From contig QHWJ01000235.1 of NCBI GenBank assembly GCA_003222535.1, positions 1-64,000 on the forward strand: DNA of 64,000 nucleotides, in the 5' to 3' direction. The notes beneath the pieces are model-generated. The model made no database searches. It was not told where the DNA came from and saw nothing but the letters and a program-made list of their open reading frames with translations. The position numbers and the translations under genes were made by a program. This document shows positions 49,274 to 59,990 of the stretch, one piece after another. Position 1 is the stretch's first letter. Every line of letters starts with the position of its first letter. The stretch is from Acidobacteriota bacterium. Its GTDB lineage: Bacteria > Acidobacteriota > Vicinamibacteria > Vicinamibacterales > CAVVIG01.

Positions 49274-50318
49274 CTATTTTATGCGCCCGATGAGCCCCGC
49301 GACGAGGGCGGCGCGGGCGGGCATGGTTTCGATGTCTATGTGTTCATGGAGGGCGTGGGCGCCGTCGCCAATCGCCCCCAGGCCGTCTAAGGTGGGAACC
49401 CCTAGCGCGGCGGTGAAATTCCCATCCGACCCGCCGCCTGTTCCCCCCTCGGCGAGCTCCTGACCGAGCTCGAGAGCCACTTCCCGCGCTTCCTCGTACA
49501 GCCGCGCAATCTGTTCAGTGCGCTCCATCGGCGGCCGGCCGAACCCGCCACTTGCCTCAACCGTCGTCCGCACATCGACGGGCTCCAGAGCGCTGAACGC
49601 CCGGTCGACCTCTGACGCGGCGGCCGCCGTCGGTACTCGCACGTCGACGACGGCGCCGGCCTCGTCGGGGATGAAGCTCTTGTACGGCGCTCGCGCCCTT
49701 TTGCGGCTCGATCCCCGCGTGCGCCGCAATCCCTCGAACCACGATCCTGTACCCGCCGCATCCTTTCCGCGACGTCTTCACACCGCCGCCCGGCAGCGAC
49801 GGCTCGAGGACCAGCACGGCGGCGCTGCGGCGCGCCTCCTCCTCGATCGCCTCGCGTGACGACCCGCTGCCGACCTCTTCATCCGTCGTCCAGAGCATGA
49901 CGATGCGGCGTGAAGGCCGAGCATCGGCTTCGAGCAGCGCGCGTGTCGCGAGCATGCCAATCGCGATGCCGGCCTTCATGTCGAACACGCCAGGGCCGTG
50001 GAGCCTGCCGTTGGATCGGGTCAGCGGCATGCGATCGAGCTGGCCGACCGGCCAGACCGTGTCGAAATGGCCCAGGAGCAGGATCTGCGACTCGCCGCAA
50101 CCGAACTCGGCGAGCAGATGATCGCCGCGCTCGGGACGCGACAGGCGGGTGACGCGTCCGCCGATTGCTTCGAGACGTGATGCCAGCTCGGCGCCGCACC
50201 GATCGACCGCTGCCTTGTCCGTCGTCGGCGACTCGAGACGGACGAGGGCTTCGGTCGTGTCGAGCACCCACTCGCGCTCGCCGCAGCAGAAATCGCGGAG
50301 GTCTATAATCGAGCTCAT
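49274..50318 (-). pseudogene. M20-family metallopeptidase (carboxypeptidase G2-like), frameshifted with apparent internal deletion
   Basis: N-term frame LLLGHFDTVWPVGQLD..GVFDMKAG..TTDEEVGSGSS..GIAAHAGIEPQKGASAVQEL, then C-term in another frame FIPDEAGAVVDVRVP..GGGSDGNFTAALGVPTLDGLGAIGDGAHALHEHI. Confidence 0.78.
50304..50309 (+). promoter_or_regulatory. -10 element TATAAT 8 nt upstream of the 50317 ATG
   Basis: TATAATcgagctcATG. Confidence 0.6.
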
Positions 50319-50901
50319 GCTCCTCGCTCTGACTCTCGCAGCGACGATCAACGCAAAGCCCGCAGAGTCCGCAGAGAATATCCGGCTGTGCGCGCTTTAC
50401 GGGCTTCGCGTTCACACGGCGTATCAAACGCCGCAGCCGTTCCCGCGGCCGGGTCAGCCTGCGCAGCCGCCCACGCGCCCGGCGCCCACCGCGCCGGCGC
50501 CTGCCGGGCCGGCAGCGCCCGGAGCTGCGGCGGCACCCCAGGTGGCGCCGACGGAAGCCAATCTCGGCGTGCCGATCTTTCCGGGCGCGCAGTTCATCGC
50601 GTCGTACGACGCCGGGCGCGGGCAGCGGTACTACATTTTCGGATCAGCCGCGTCGTTTGTCGAACTGGTGGCCTGGTATCGGACCGTGCTGAAGCAGAAG
50701 GGTGAGCTCGTGTACGACGTACCCGCCACGCATGAATTCGACGTCGGCAAGTTCCACGAAGAGACGATGGCGTTTCCGCCGGGGGTGACGATCAAGGACT
50801 TTCAGTCGGACATCTCGCAGGGCTATCCGAATCCGAAACCGGGCGGCCAGCCGGCACGCTTTCCGACGCTCATTCAAGTCGTACCGGTCATGGACAGGTG
50901 A
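50317..50901 (+). CDS. Hypothetical exported Pro/Ala-rich protein
   Basis: Signal-like N-term, PFPRPGQPAQPPTRPAPTAPAPAGPAAPG linker, then conserved-looking domain GVPIFPGAQFIASYDAGRGQRYYIFGSAASFVELVAWYRTVLKQKG. Confidence 0.7.
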   Translation: MLLALTLAATINAKPAESAENIRLCALYGLRVHTAYQTPQPFPRPGQPAQPPTRPAPTAPAPAGPAAPGAAAAPQVAPTEANLGVPIFPGAQFIASYDAGRGQRYYIFGSAASFVELVAWYRTVLKQKGELVYDVPATHEFDVGKFHEETMAFPPGVTIKDFQSDISQGYPNPKPGGQPARFPTLIQVVPVMDR

Positions 50902-50903
50902 AT

Positions 50904-51068
50904 CTGATAAATCTAGTAATCTGGTAATCTCGTAATCTGGTAATTGGATTGGGTAATTGAAATCTGGTAATTGGATCGGTAATTCAGCAAATTGAACAAT
51001 CCCATTACGAGGTTCTCAAATTGACCAATCCAATTACTCGATTACCAGATTACCCGATTACCAGATTC
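50904..51068. repeat. 8-bp array (aatctggt) with large inverted counterpart (accagatt)
   Basis: aatctggtaatctcgtaatctggtaattggattg ... caatccaattactcgattaccagattacccgattaccagattc. Confidence 0.93.
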
Positions 51069-51076
51069 TGGGCGCG

Positions 51077-52783
<1,707 letters not shown>

Positions 52784-52807
52784 AATATCCCACTATAGTC
52801 GATCGGC

Positions 52808-52933
52808 ATGCTCGCATCGAGATCGGCTGCGGCGCGCTGGCTGATGCCGGGAATGGTGGCGCTGGCCGCCGTCAGCTTCGCCGTCGCGGCCTGCGCCTTC
52901 TTTGCCGGCGGGTTCTACTTCGCGCCTTACTAA
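52808..52933 (+). CDS. 41-aa single-TM small protein
   Basis: MLASRSAAARWLMPGMVALAAVSFAVAACAFFAGGFYFAPY; TATAGT -10 box 9 nt upstream; below the ORF-track cutoff. Confidence 0.5.
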   Translation: MLASRSAAARWLMPGMVALAAVSFAVAACAFFAGGFYFAPY

Positions 52934-55227
52934 GGCGGCGAGAGGCGACCGTCAGTGCCGAATACGGCAAGTTCCGCGACAGCCCAGCCGTTGACCGGAT
53001 CGACACCAGTCTGACGAACTCGCAGGTACCGCACCGCGCGAGCGGTGACAGGGAGGATCATCGTGGCGGTCAGCGGATCAGCCAGCACGGCCCTCAGCGC
53101 GAGGGACGCGCCGGATCCGCTCCAGCAGGTATCCCACCGGTGCCGATCGCCGGAGCACTCCACCGACAAGCGCCGCGGGAAATCCTGAAGAAAGGGACCG
53201 AGTGTGAGGCGCACGCCGGACAGGTCCGCCGGGCGACCAAGATCAATCGACAGTTCTTCGCCGCCCGCCTGCGCACGGCCAGTGCTCCAGGCCGTGTGCA
53301 CATCCCCGTCGAGCATCCCGGCGACCGCGTCATTCCGAAGATTCGCCTGGACCGACACGATCGGCTGCCGTACACCGCCGGTCGGCCTTGCCGGCGAGGC
53401 GCTTGCGGCCACGCGATAGAGCCGCCAGCCTCCCTCATCGGCGATGATCGGTCGTGGCCCAACGACCGCGGCCCATCGATCGAACTGCTCACCGTGATCG
53501 ACGGCAACCACCAGCGAGCCGCCGCCAGCCAACTCGTCGAGGAGCGACGTGTCACCCAGCCGCAAGCCGATTCTCAGGATCTCGTAGTGCGGAGGCGCGT
53601 ACCCGCTATAGCCGTTCACGACGGGATGGTGGTGTTCGAGCGATCGGTACACGGCGGCCACGTCGCGCTCAATGATGCCGAGCGGCAATTCAAGCACCGG
53701 TGCGCGGTCTCCGATCGCGCTCAGCGCGGCAATTGAGGCAGCCGGAGCCGCCAGCGTGACCCGCGGCCAGCTCTCGAAGAGGATGAGGACCACCGCGATC
53801 GCCGAAACGGAGCGTCGGAACAACGGCCGCAATGTCGATGTCAACCGCGCGAAGGCGATGGCCGCCGCAATCGCGACGCACAGGACGAACAGCATGCCGA
53901 ACCGCGCCGGCACGCGGAGCTCGGAAAACCCCGGCACCTCCATCAACAGCGCATAGGGTGCTCGATACAGAACCGCCGTGCCGGCCAATGTGGGTCGCGG
54001 CCCCAGGCTCAGCATGAGCATCGCGGCCGCGCCGCAGACGTAGTAGCCAAAGACGGAGCGTCGACGCCAGAGGTCGCGAAGCGCCGGGCTCGTGATCGCG
54101 GCGAACAGGACCAGCGCAACCGAGACCGTCAATGGCTTGTCCGCCGAGCTGGCAGATGCAATCGTGGAGCTGCCCACTACCCATCTCCACGGCCCGAGCA
54201 GCACCACTTCCACGGCAATCACCATGAAGCCCACCGCAATAAGCAACGCCGCCACTCTCGAACGGCGCCAAGCTGCCGAGGCCCCAATGGTCCGGAACTT
54301 GGAGGCCGCGATCACAATCGCCACCGCGATCAACGCAGGCGCGATCAAGCCGGGAAAGAGCTCGCCTTCAGGTCGCGACCACCGCGAGAGGCCGTGCCAG
54401 ACAATCAGATCCGGCGATGCCGCAAACGGCGACAGCAAATCGGCGCTGTTCGCCTCGATCTCGTATCGGTGGCGGCTGAGCCCCAACGCGGCGTGCTGCG
54501 TGGAGTAGCGCCACAGCAGCGGCGCGAGCGGCAGCGACGCGACGGCCCACGTGATGGTGATGGGCACGAGGCTCCCCGGCTCCCTGGCAAACCACAGGAC
54601 CCAGCCAGCGAGCAGGACCGGAAAGAGCATCAAGTAATAGCCGTTCGCGGAGGCCTGGGACAGCCAGGCCAGGCCAAAGACAACGAGCCAGCGGCGTTCC
54701 CGGCGCTCGGCGAACCGGTGCAGCGCCATCAGCGCGAGCGGCATACCGAACGCCCACAGCATCTGCAAGTGCGCCAGGTGCGACACCCGGTACGGACTGA
54801 ATCCAAAGACGCATCCCGCGAGGCAGGCGGCGTCATGCCGCTTCAAAAGCGCAAACGCCAGCGCGTGCGCGGCCAGCGCCGTCAGCGGAAACGAGCACAG
54901 GAAGGCGACGTTGTACGCGGTCAGCGGCGTCGCACCCGACCATTGCAGCGGCGTGGTCAGCAGGCTGATCCCGAGCAGGTGTTCAGAAAACGAGAGCGCA
55001 CCCCGCACCGGCCAGAACATCGAAGCGTCCCACCAGCTGCGTGTCATTGGAAGGGTGCGCGCATTCCATCCCAGAATGACGGCAATGAGCGCCGGATCGT
55101 AATGGTCGTGCGGGAACGCCGACGACAGATGCGAAACGAGGGGCGACGTGAAGGCGACGGCCCCGCCGGTGTACATCACGGCGGCAATCAGCCACGGGGC
55201 GATGTGGCGTCGGACCGTCGCCATCAT
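52930..55227 (-). CDS. Multi-TM GT-C-like membrane protein with C-terminal F5/8-type-C-like region
   Basis: About 12 TM; FPHDHYDPALIAVILGWNARTL; C-term discoidin-like SIDLGRPADLSGVRLTLGPFLQDFPRRLSVECSGD. Confidence 0.7.
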   Translation of the reverse strand: MMATVRRHIAPWLIAAVMYTGGAVAFTSPLVSHLSSAFPHDHYDPALIAVILGWNARTLPMTRSWWDASMFWPVRGALSFSEHLLGISLLTTPLQWSGATPLTAYNVAFLCSFPLTALAAHALAFALLKRHDAACLAGCVFGFSPYRVSHLAHLQMLWAFGMPLALMALHRFAERRERRWLVVFGLAWLSQASANGYYLMLFPVLLAGWVLWFAREPGSLVPITITWAVASLPLAPLLWRYSTQHAALGLSRHRYEIEANSADLLSPFAASPDLIVWHGLSRWSRPEGELFPGLIAPALIAVAIVIAASKFRTIGASAAWRRSRVAALLIAVGFMVIAVEVVLLGPWRWVVGSSTIASASSADKPLTVSVALVLFAAITSPALRDLWRRRSVFGYYVCGAAAMLMLSLGPRPTLAGTAVLYRAPYALLMEVPGFSELRVPARFGMLFVLCVAIAAAIAFARLTSTLRPLFRRSVSAIAVVLILFESWPRVTLAAPAASIAALSAIGDRAPVLELPLGIIERDVAAVYRSLEHHHPVVNGYSGYAPPHYEILRIGLRLGDTSLLDELAGGGSLVVAVDHGEQFDRWAAVVGPRPIIADEGGWRLYRVAASASPARPTGGVRQPIVSVQANLRNDAVAGMLDGDVHTAWSTGRAQAGGEELSIDLGRPADLSGVRLTLGPFLQDFPRRLSVECSGDRHRWDTCWSGSGASLALRAVLADPLTATMILPVTARAVRYLRVRQTGVDPVNGWAVAELAVFGTDGRLSPP

Positions 55228-55844
55228 TCTCCCAGTCGCCTCACGATCGGAATCACGAACTTCTCAGCCGTGTGCGTCTCCGAAAACGCGACGACCTTCA
55301 CGTCGACGAGGCCCGCCGCTCTGCCCGCAGCCATCGTCGCGCGCTCGGAAATCTCCGGGCGGCCCTTCGGACGGATGATCCACAGCGCGCCGTTCGGCTT
55401 GAGCGATGCCTTCAGCTTTTCCAGCCGGGCGAGCTCGCCGGCGTTCGTGACGCCGAAGAAAATCGCGTCGCTGTTCCTGGCGACGCGCCCGATCGACAGA
55501 GATGCGACGACGTGCTCCAGCTCCGCCAGGAATGCCTCGTCGTCTACACCGATTGCCGACACGCGCCACTCCGGCTTCGCACCGAGCTTTTGCAGGCGCG
55601 AAGGCGGATGCCGGATCTTGTCGACCCATTTCGGCGCCGCCGTGCCGAGGTCGAACGAGGCGGTGCCGTCCTGGAACGTCACGCTGAGCGTGCCGCCGCG
55701 GGCGGTGATCCGCGACATCTGGTCGAAGGGAATCGACAGCCGGAGATCGCCGCCGCGGAACTGGAGCACGTCCGTTTCGAGGCGCGCCTTGCCGCTCGCC
55801 GTCTTGCCCTTGAAACGCGCAGTGCACGTCGATTCAGCTCCCAT
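55224..55844 (-). CDS. Hypothetical protein, DUF3052-like C-terminus
   Basis: LKASLKPNGALWIIRPKGRPEISERATMAAGRAAGLVDVKVVAFSETHTAEKFVIP. Confidence 0.65.
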   Translation of the reverse strand: MGAESTCTARFKGKTASGKARLETDVLQFRGGDLRLSIPFDQMSRITARGGTLSVTFQDGTASFDLGTAAPKWVDKIRHPPSRLQKLGAKPEWRVSAIGVDDEAFLAELEHVVASLSIGRVARNSDAIFFGVTNAGELARLEKLKASLKPNGALWIIRPKGRPEISERATMAAGRAAGLVDVKVVAFSETHTAEKFVIPIVRRLGE

Positions 55845-55847
55845 TTT

Positions 55848-55915
55848 GGTCCTTGGTCCTTCGTGCCTGGTTCCTGGTCCGTCCCTGGTGCCTGGTCCGT
55901 TCCTGGTCCTTAGTA
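55848..55915. repeat. 7-bp array (tggtcct)
   Basis: tggtcct tggtcct tcgtgcc tggttcc tggtccg ... Confidence 0.85.
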
Positions 55916-57013
55916 CTCGATTTCACACTTACGGCGACGTGTTTCGTGACGGCGATCGGTGCCCCATTTCAGAAATACGACGACATACTTGGCCACAGAG
56001 AACACAAAGACACAGAGAAGAACACGCTGCAGGTAGCGCGCTCGACGCGGCGCCGCCGAGCGGCGGGCGAGGCGTGCCAACCGCAAACGAACGACCGCTG
56101 GACCGTGGCCCGGTTCGTTCGTTTGCGGTTTGCGCGCCTCACGGCTCGCCGTCCCTGGGCGTTGGTCCTTGACCCTTAGTCCTTGAGCCTTAGTCCTTGA
56201 GCCTTGAGCCCTGAGCCTTGGTCCTTGAGCCTTCGTCCGTCCCTGGTTCTTGATCCGCGTCGCCTGCAGAAGGGCGCGGCGACTCGGCTCGGGAAACCGC
56301 TCGATCGCGTATCGCAGTGTCGTGCGCGGAATGGCCGCGCCGTTCGCGCGGAGGTAGCGTTCGAGGCGCGGCATGTCGAGCTTGCCGGCCTCGCGAAGCG
56401 CCCAGCCGACGGCCTTCTGAATCAGATCTTCCTCGTCGGCGTGCAGGCGCCGGGCGATTTCATAAACGAGGTCCAGCGATTCGCCTCGGCGCGCCCGCGG
56501 AATCAGGCCGACAATGGACGCGCGGCGCACCCACATGTTGCGATCGCGCGCCCAGATGCGCAGGCGCGGGGCGAGCTCGGGATGCTGCAGCAGCAGCGGC
56601 CCGATGAGCGAGACCGAGATCGAGTCGGTCGTCGCCCAGTTGGCGGAGTGGTCGTCGGCGAGCCAGCGTTTCCAGACCGCGAGATGGCCCGGCGCGAAAT
56701 CGCGACGATAGCGCGCGACCAGCTCGATGCCGACGGACTTCACCTCGAGATGCCGATCGCCGATCAGCGCATCGGCGAACGCGAGGGCGTCGTCTATCGA
56801 CCACTGGTCGGCGTGGGCGTGGTGTATCGATCGCGCGAGCGCCCGCGTCGCGCCCGTCCCGACGTTGTAAAAGGCCAGATCGCCCTGGCCGCGGAAGTAG
56901 CGGCTCGCGTCGAAGCCGCCGGGTGGCCGGGCGAGACGCGCGAGCGCCCGCCTGGCGTCGCGCGCCGCCTCCGCCGGGGTCCCGGTCACCCGAGCTTTCG
57001 CAGAATGAAGCAT
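55910..57013 (-). CDS. AlkD-like DNA alkylation repair protein with repeat-derived C-terminal extension
   Basis: HEAT-like core (DNMWVRRASIVGLIPRAR..LIQKAVGWALREAGK); last about 115 aa encoded by heptamers and a palindrome. Confidence 0.8.
   Translation of the reverse strand: MLHSAKARVTGTPAEAARDARRALARLARPPGGFDASRYFRGQGDLAFYNVGTGATRALARSIHHAHADQWSIDDALAFADALIGDRHLEVKSVGIELVARYRRDFAPGHLAVWKRWLADDHSANWATTDSISVSLIGPLLLQHPELAPRLRIWARDRNMWVRRASIVGLIPRARRGESLDLVYEIARRLHADEEDLIQKAVGWALREAGKLDMPRLERYLRANGAAIPRTTLRYAIERFPEPSRRALLQATRIKNQGRTKAQGPRLRAQGSRTKAQGLRVKDQRPGTASREARKPQTNEPGHGPAVVRLRLARLARRSAAPRRARYLQRVLLCVFVFSVAKYVVVFLKWGTDRRHETRRRKCEIEY
56165..56255. repeat. 7-bp array (ttgagcc/ttagtcc)
   Basis: ttggtcc ttgaccc ttagtcc ttgagcc ttagtcc ttgagcc ttgagcc ctgagcc ttggtcc ttgagcc ttcgtcc. 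Confidence 0.95.
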
Positions 57014-58146
57014 TTCAGATAGTAGGTTTCGGGAACGCCCAGCAGCACGGGATGATCGCGGCCCTGCATGCGTTTTTCGACGACCGTCATGTGCACCTGC
57101 GCATCGACGGCGGCATCGTAGACGATTTCCGCGAACGCCGCCTCGTTGACGTGGTACGAGCAGCTGCAGGTCACGAGCGTCCCGCCCGGATTCAGCAGCT
57201 TCAGCGCGCGCAGGTTGATCTCCTTGTAGCCGGCCTGCGCGTTCGCGACCGCCGCCTTGTTCTTCGCGAACGCCGGCGGATCGAGCACGATCGTGTCGAA
57301 CCGCTCGCCGGCACGTTCCATCCCGCGCAGCTCGTCGAAGACGTTGCCGACGCGCGCGCCGACGGCGATCCCGTTGCGCAAGGCGTTGTGTCTGAGCCGC
57401 GCGATCGCGTCCTCCGACACGTCGAACGCGATCGTCTCCGTGCAGCGGCGTCCCATGACGAGCGCGAAGCCGCCCTGGTACGTGAAGCCATCGAGCAGCC
57501 GCCCGCGGGCGTACGCGGCCGCCGCCGCCCGGTTCTCGCGCTGATCGAGAAACAGCCCGGTCTTCTGTCCGCGGCGCAAGTCCACGCCGTACTCGATCCC
57601 GATCTCGGTGACCGTCAGCGTTTCAGGTATGCTGCCGGCCAGCACGTCGACGCGCTGTTCCAGCCCTTCCAGCACGCGCGCCCGCGGATCGTTCCGCGCG
57701 AGAATACCGCGCGGGTGCAGCACATCGGTCAGCGCCACCACGACGGCCGGCATCAATCGATCCATTCCCTGCGAGAGCGCCTGCACCACCAGGTAGTCTC
57801 CGTACCGATCGACGATGAGCGACGGAAGCAGGTCGGCTTCGCCATGAACGATGCGGTACGCCGTCGCGTCGAGCGCCAGCGATTCGCGGAACGCGATGGC
57901 CGTCTCGATCCGCCGCCGCACCAGCGCTTCGTCCGCGGCCTGGTCTCCGTGTGAGAGCATGCGCAGCGTGATCTGCGACCGATCGCTGAAGAGCGCCGAC
58001 CCGAGCGTTCGGCCGCGGGCGCTGCGCACCTGCACGATGTCGCCGGCCTCCGCACGAACATCGGCCACATCCGCGCGATAGATCCACGGATGGCCGCTTC
58101 GCAGCCGCTCTTCGCCGCGCGGGCTCACGACAACGACAGGGTTCAT
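56986..58146 (-). CDS. Class I SAM-dependent 23S rRNA methyltransferase, RlmI-like (PUA + MTase)
   Basis: HPWIYRADVADV PUA; TGLFLDQRENR; LDPPAFAKNK; SCSYHV. Confidence 0.9.
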   Translation of the reverse strand: MNPVVVVSPRGEERLRSGHPWIYRADVADVRAEAGDIVQVRSARGRTLGSALFSDRSQITLRMLSHGDQAADEALVRRRIETAIAFRESLALDATAYRIVHGEADLLPSLIVDRYGDYLVVQALSQGMDRLMPAVVVALTDVLHPRGILARNDPRARVLEGLEQRVDVLAGSIPETLTVTEIGIEYGVDLRRGQKTGLFLDQRENRAAAAAYARGRLLDGFTYQGGFALVMGRRCTETIAFDVSEDAIARLRHNALRNGIAVGARVGNVFDELRGMERAGERFDTIVLDPPAFAKNKAAVANAQAGYKEINLRALKLLNPGGTLVTCSCSYHVNEAAFAEIVYDAAVDAQVHMTVVEKRMQGRDHPVLLGVPETYYLKCFILRKLG

Positions 58147-58193
58147 GGTTCAGGGTTCGTTCACGCGGAACCCATATAGTACAATCGCGCGCT

Positions 58194-58643
58194 GTGCGAA
58201 TCGCCGTCGGAGCCGATCATGCAGGGTTCGCGCTCAAGGAGCATCTGAAGCAGACGCTTGCACGGCTCGGCCACACGGTGGACGACCACGGGACCCACAG
58301 CGAGATCTCGGTCGACTATCCGCCGATTTGCATCGCGGTCGGGCGCTCGGTCGCCGGCGGTCAGGCGGACCGCGGTATCCTGCTCGGCGGCAGCGGACAG
58401 GGCGAACAGATCGCCGCCAACAAAGTGGTCGGCGTCCGCGCCGCACTCTGCCACGATCTCTATACGGCCCGCCTGTCGCGAGAGCACAACAATGCGAATG
58501 TCCTCTCGATGGGCGGGCGCATTGTCGCGTTTGGCCTGGCGGACGAGATTCTGGCACTCTGGCTCGAGACCGCCTTCGAAGGCGGGCGCCACCAGCGCCG
58601 GATCGATCAGATCCTCGAGGCGGAACACCGCCGGGACCCCTGA
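58194..58643 (+). CDS. rpiB: Ribose-5-phosphate isomerase B
   Basis: RIAVGADHAGFALKEHL; GILLGGSGQGEQIAANKVVGVRAA. Confidence 0.95.
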   Translation: MRIAVGADHAGFALKEHLKQTLARLGHTVDDHGTHSEISVDYPPICIAVGRSVAGGQADRGILLGGSGQGEQIAANKVVGVRAALCHDLYTARLSREHNNANVLSMGGRIVAFGLADEILALWLETAFEGGRHQRRIDQILEAEHRRDP

Positions 58644-58721
58644 AGGGTGCCCGACGCGCACGCGAGCCGTACCTGAAAGGGACGCCCGCAGCCGGGTCGT
58701 TCAGGACCGAGCGAGAACCCT

Positions 58722-59990
58722 ATGACGACTCAAACGACGGCCCCGCCCACGTGGCGCGCGCTCGCCGACGCCGACCCCGAAATCGCCGGCGCAATCCGCG
58801 ACGAGCTGCATCGACAGAACACCGGGCTCGAGCTCATCGCATCGGAAAACTTCGTCAGCCGCGCGGTGCTCGAAGCCGCCGGTTCGGTGATGACGAACAA
58901 GTACGCCGAAGGCTATCCCGGCAGGCGGTACTACGGCGGCTGCGAGTTCGTGGACGTCGCCGAGCGCGCCGCGATCACGCGCGCGAAGACGCTCTTCGGA
59001 GCCGACCACGCCAACGTCCAGCCGCATTCCGGCGCGCAGGCGAACATGGCGGTCTACCTCACGCTCCTGAAGCCGGGCGACACCGTTCTCGGCATGAACC
59101 TCGCGCACGGCGGCCACCTGACCTTCGGCCATCCGCTCAATTTCTCCGGCAAGCTCTACACGATCGTGCCGTATGGCGTGCGCAAGTCGGACGAGCGGAT
59201 CGACTACGACGAACTGGCGCGTCTCGCCGACGAGCACCATCCCAAAATGATCATCGTCGGCGCCAGCGCCTATCCGCGCGTCATCGATTTCGCGCGGATC
59301 CGCACGGCGGCCGATCGCATCGGCGCGCCGGTCTTCACCGACATGGCGCACATTGCCGGACTGGTGGCGGCCGGAGTGCATCCCAGTCCCGTTCCGCACT
59401 CCGACTTCGTCACGACCACGACGCACAAGACGCTGCGGGGACCGCGCGGCGGCCTCGTGCTCTGCCGCGAGCAGTACGCGAAAGATCTCGATCGCACGGT
59501 GTTCCCCGGCGTGCAGGGCGGGCCGCTGATGCACATCATCGCGGCGAAGGCCGTGTGCCTGAAGGAGGCCGCGGAACCGCCATTCGTCGCGTACCAGCAC
59601 CAGATCGTCGCCAACGCGAAAAAGCTGGCCGGCGTCCTGGTCAGCGAGGGCTTCCGTCTCGTGAGCGGCGGCACCGACAATCACCTGATGCTCGTCGACG
59701 TTTTCTCCAAGGGGATCACCGGCAGGGTGGCGGAGGCGGCGCTCGGCAAAGCGGGCATCACCGTGAACAAGAACGCCATCCCGTTCGATCAGAATCCGCC
59801 GATGGTCGCGAGCGGCATCCGCATCGGCACGCCGGCCGTGACGACGCGCGGGATGCGGGAAGCCGACATGGAGATCGTCGGCGAACTGATCGCGCGTGCG
59901 CTGCAGGCCCCGGAAGACGATCACGCACTGGGGATGATTCGCGTCGAAGTCGAGGGGTTGTGCCGGAAGTTCCCGCTGTACCCGGAGTAG
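58722..59990 (+). CDS. glyA: Serine hydroxymethyltransferase
   Basis: [51 protein letters not shown]. Confidence 0.98.
   Translation: MTTQTTAPPTWRALADADPEIAGAIRDELHRQNTGLELIASENFVSRAVLEAAGSVMTNKYAEGYPGRRYYGGCEFVDVAERAAITRAKTLFGADHANVQPHSGAQANMAVYLTLLKPGDTVLGMNLAHGGHLTFGHPLNFSGKLYTIVPYGVRKSDERIDYDELARLADEHHPKMIIVGASAYPRVIDFARIRTAADRIGAPVFTDMAHIAGLVAAGVHPSPVPHSDFVTTTTHKTLRGPRGGLVLCREQYAKDLDRTVFPGVQGGPLMHIIAAKAVCLKEAAEPPFVAYQHQIVANAKKLAGVLVSEGFRLVSGGTDNHLMLVDVFSKGITGRVAEAALGKAGITVNKNAIPFDQNPPMVASGIRIGTPAVTTRGMREADMEIVGELIARALQAPEDDHALGMIRVEVEGLCRKFPLYPE

Noticed and set aside
58145-59959. N-terminal 600 aa of the 1324-aa ORF 58145..62119
   Set aside because: Arg-rich out-of-frame read of rpiB and glyA; the helicase begins near 59960.
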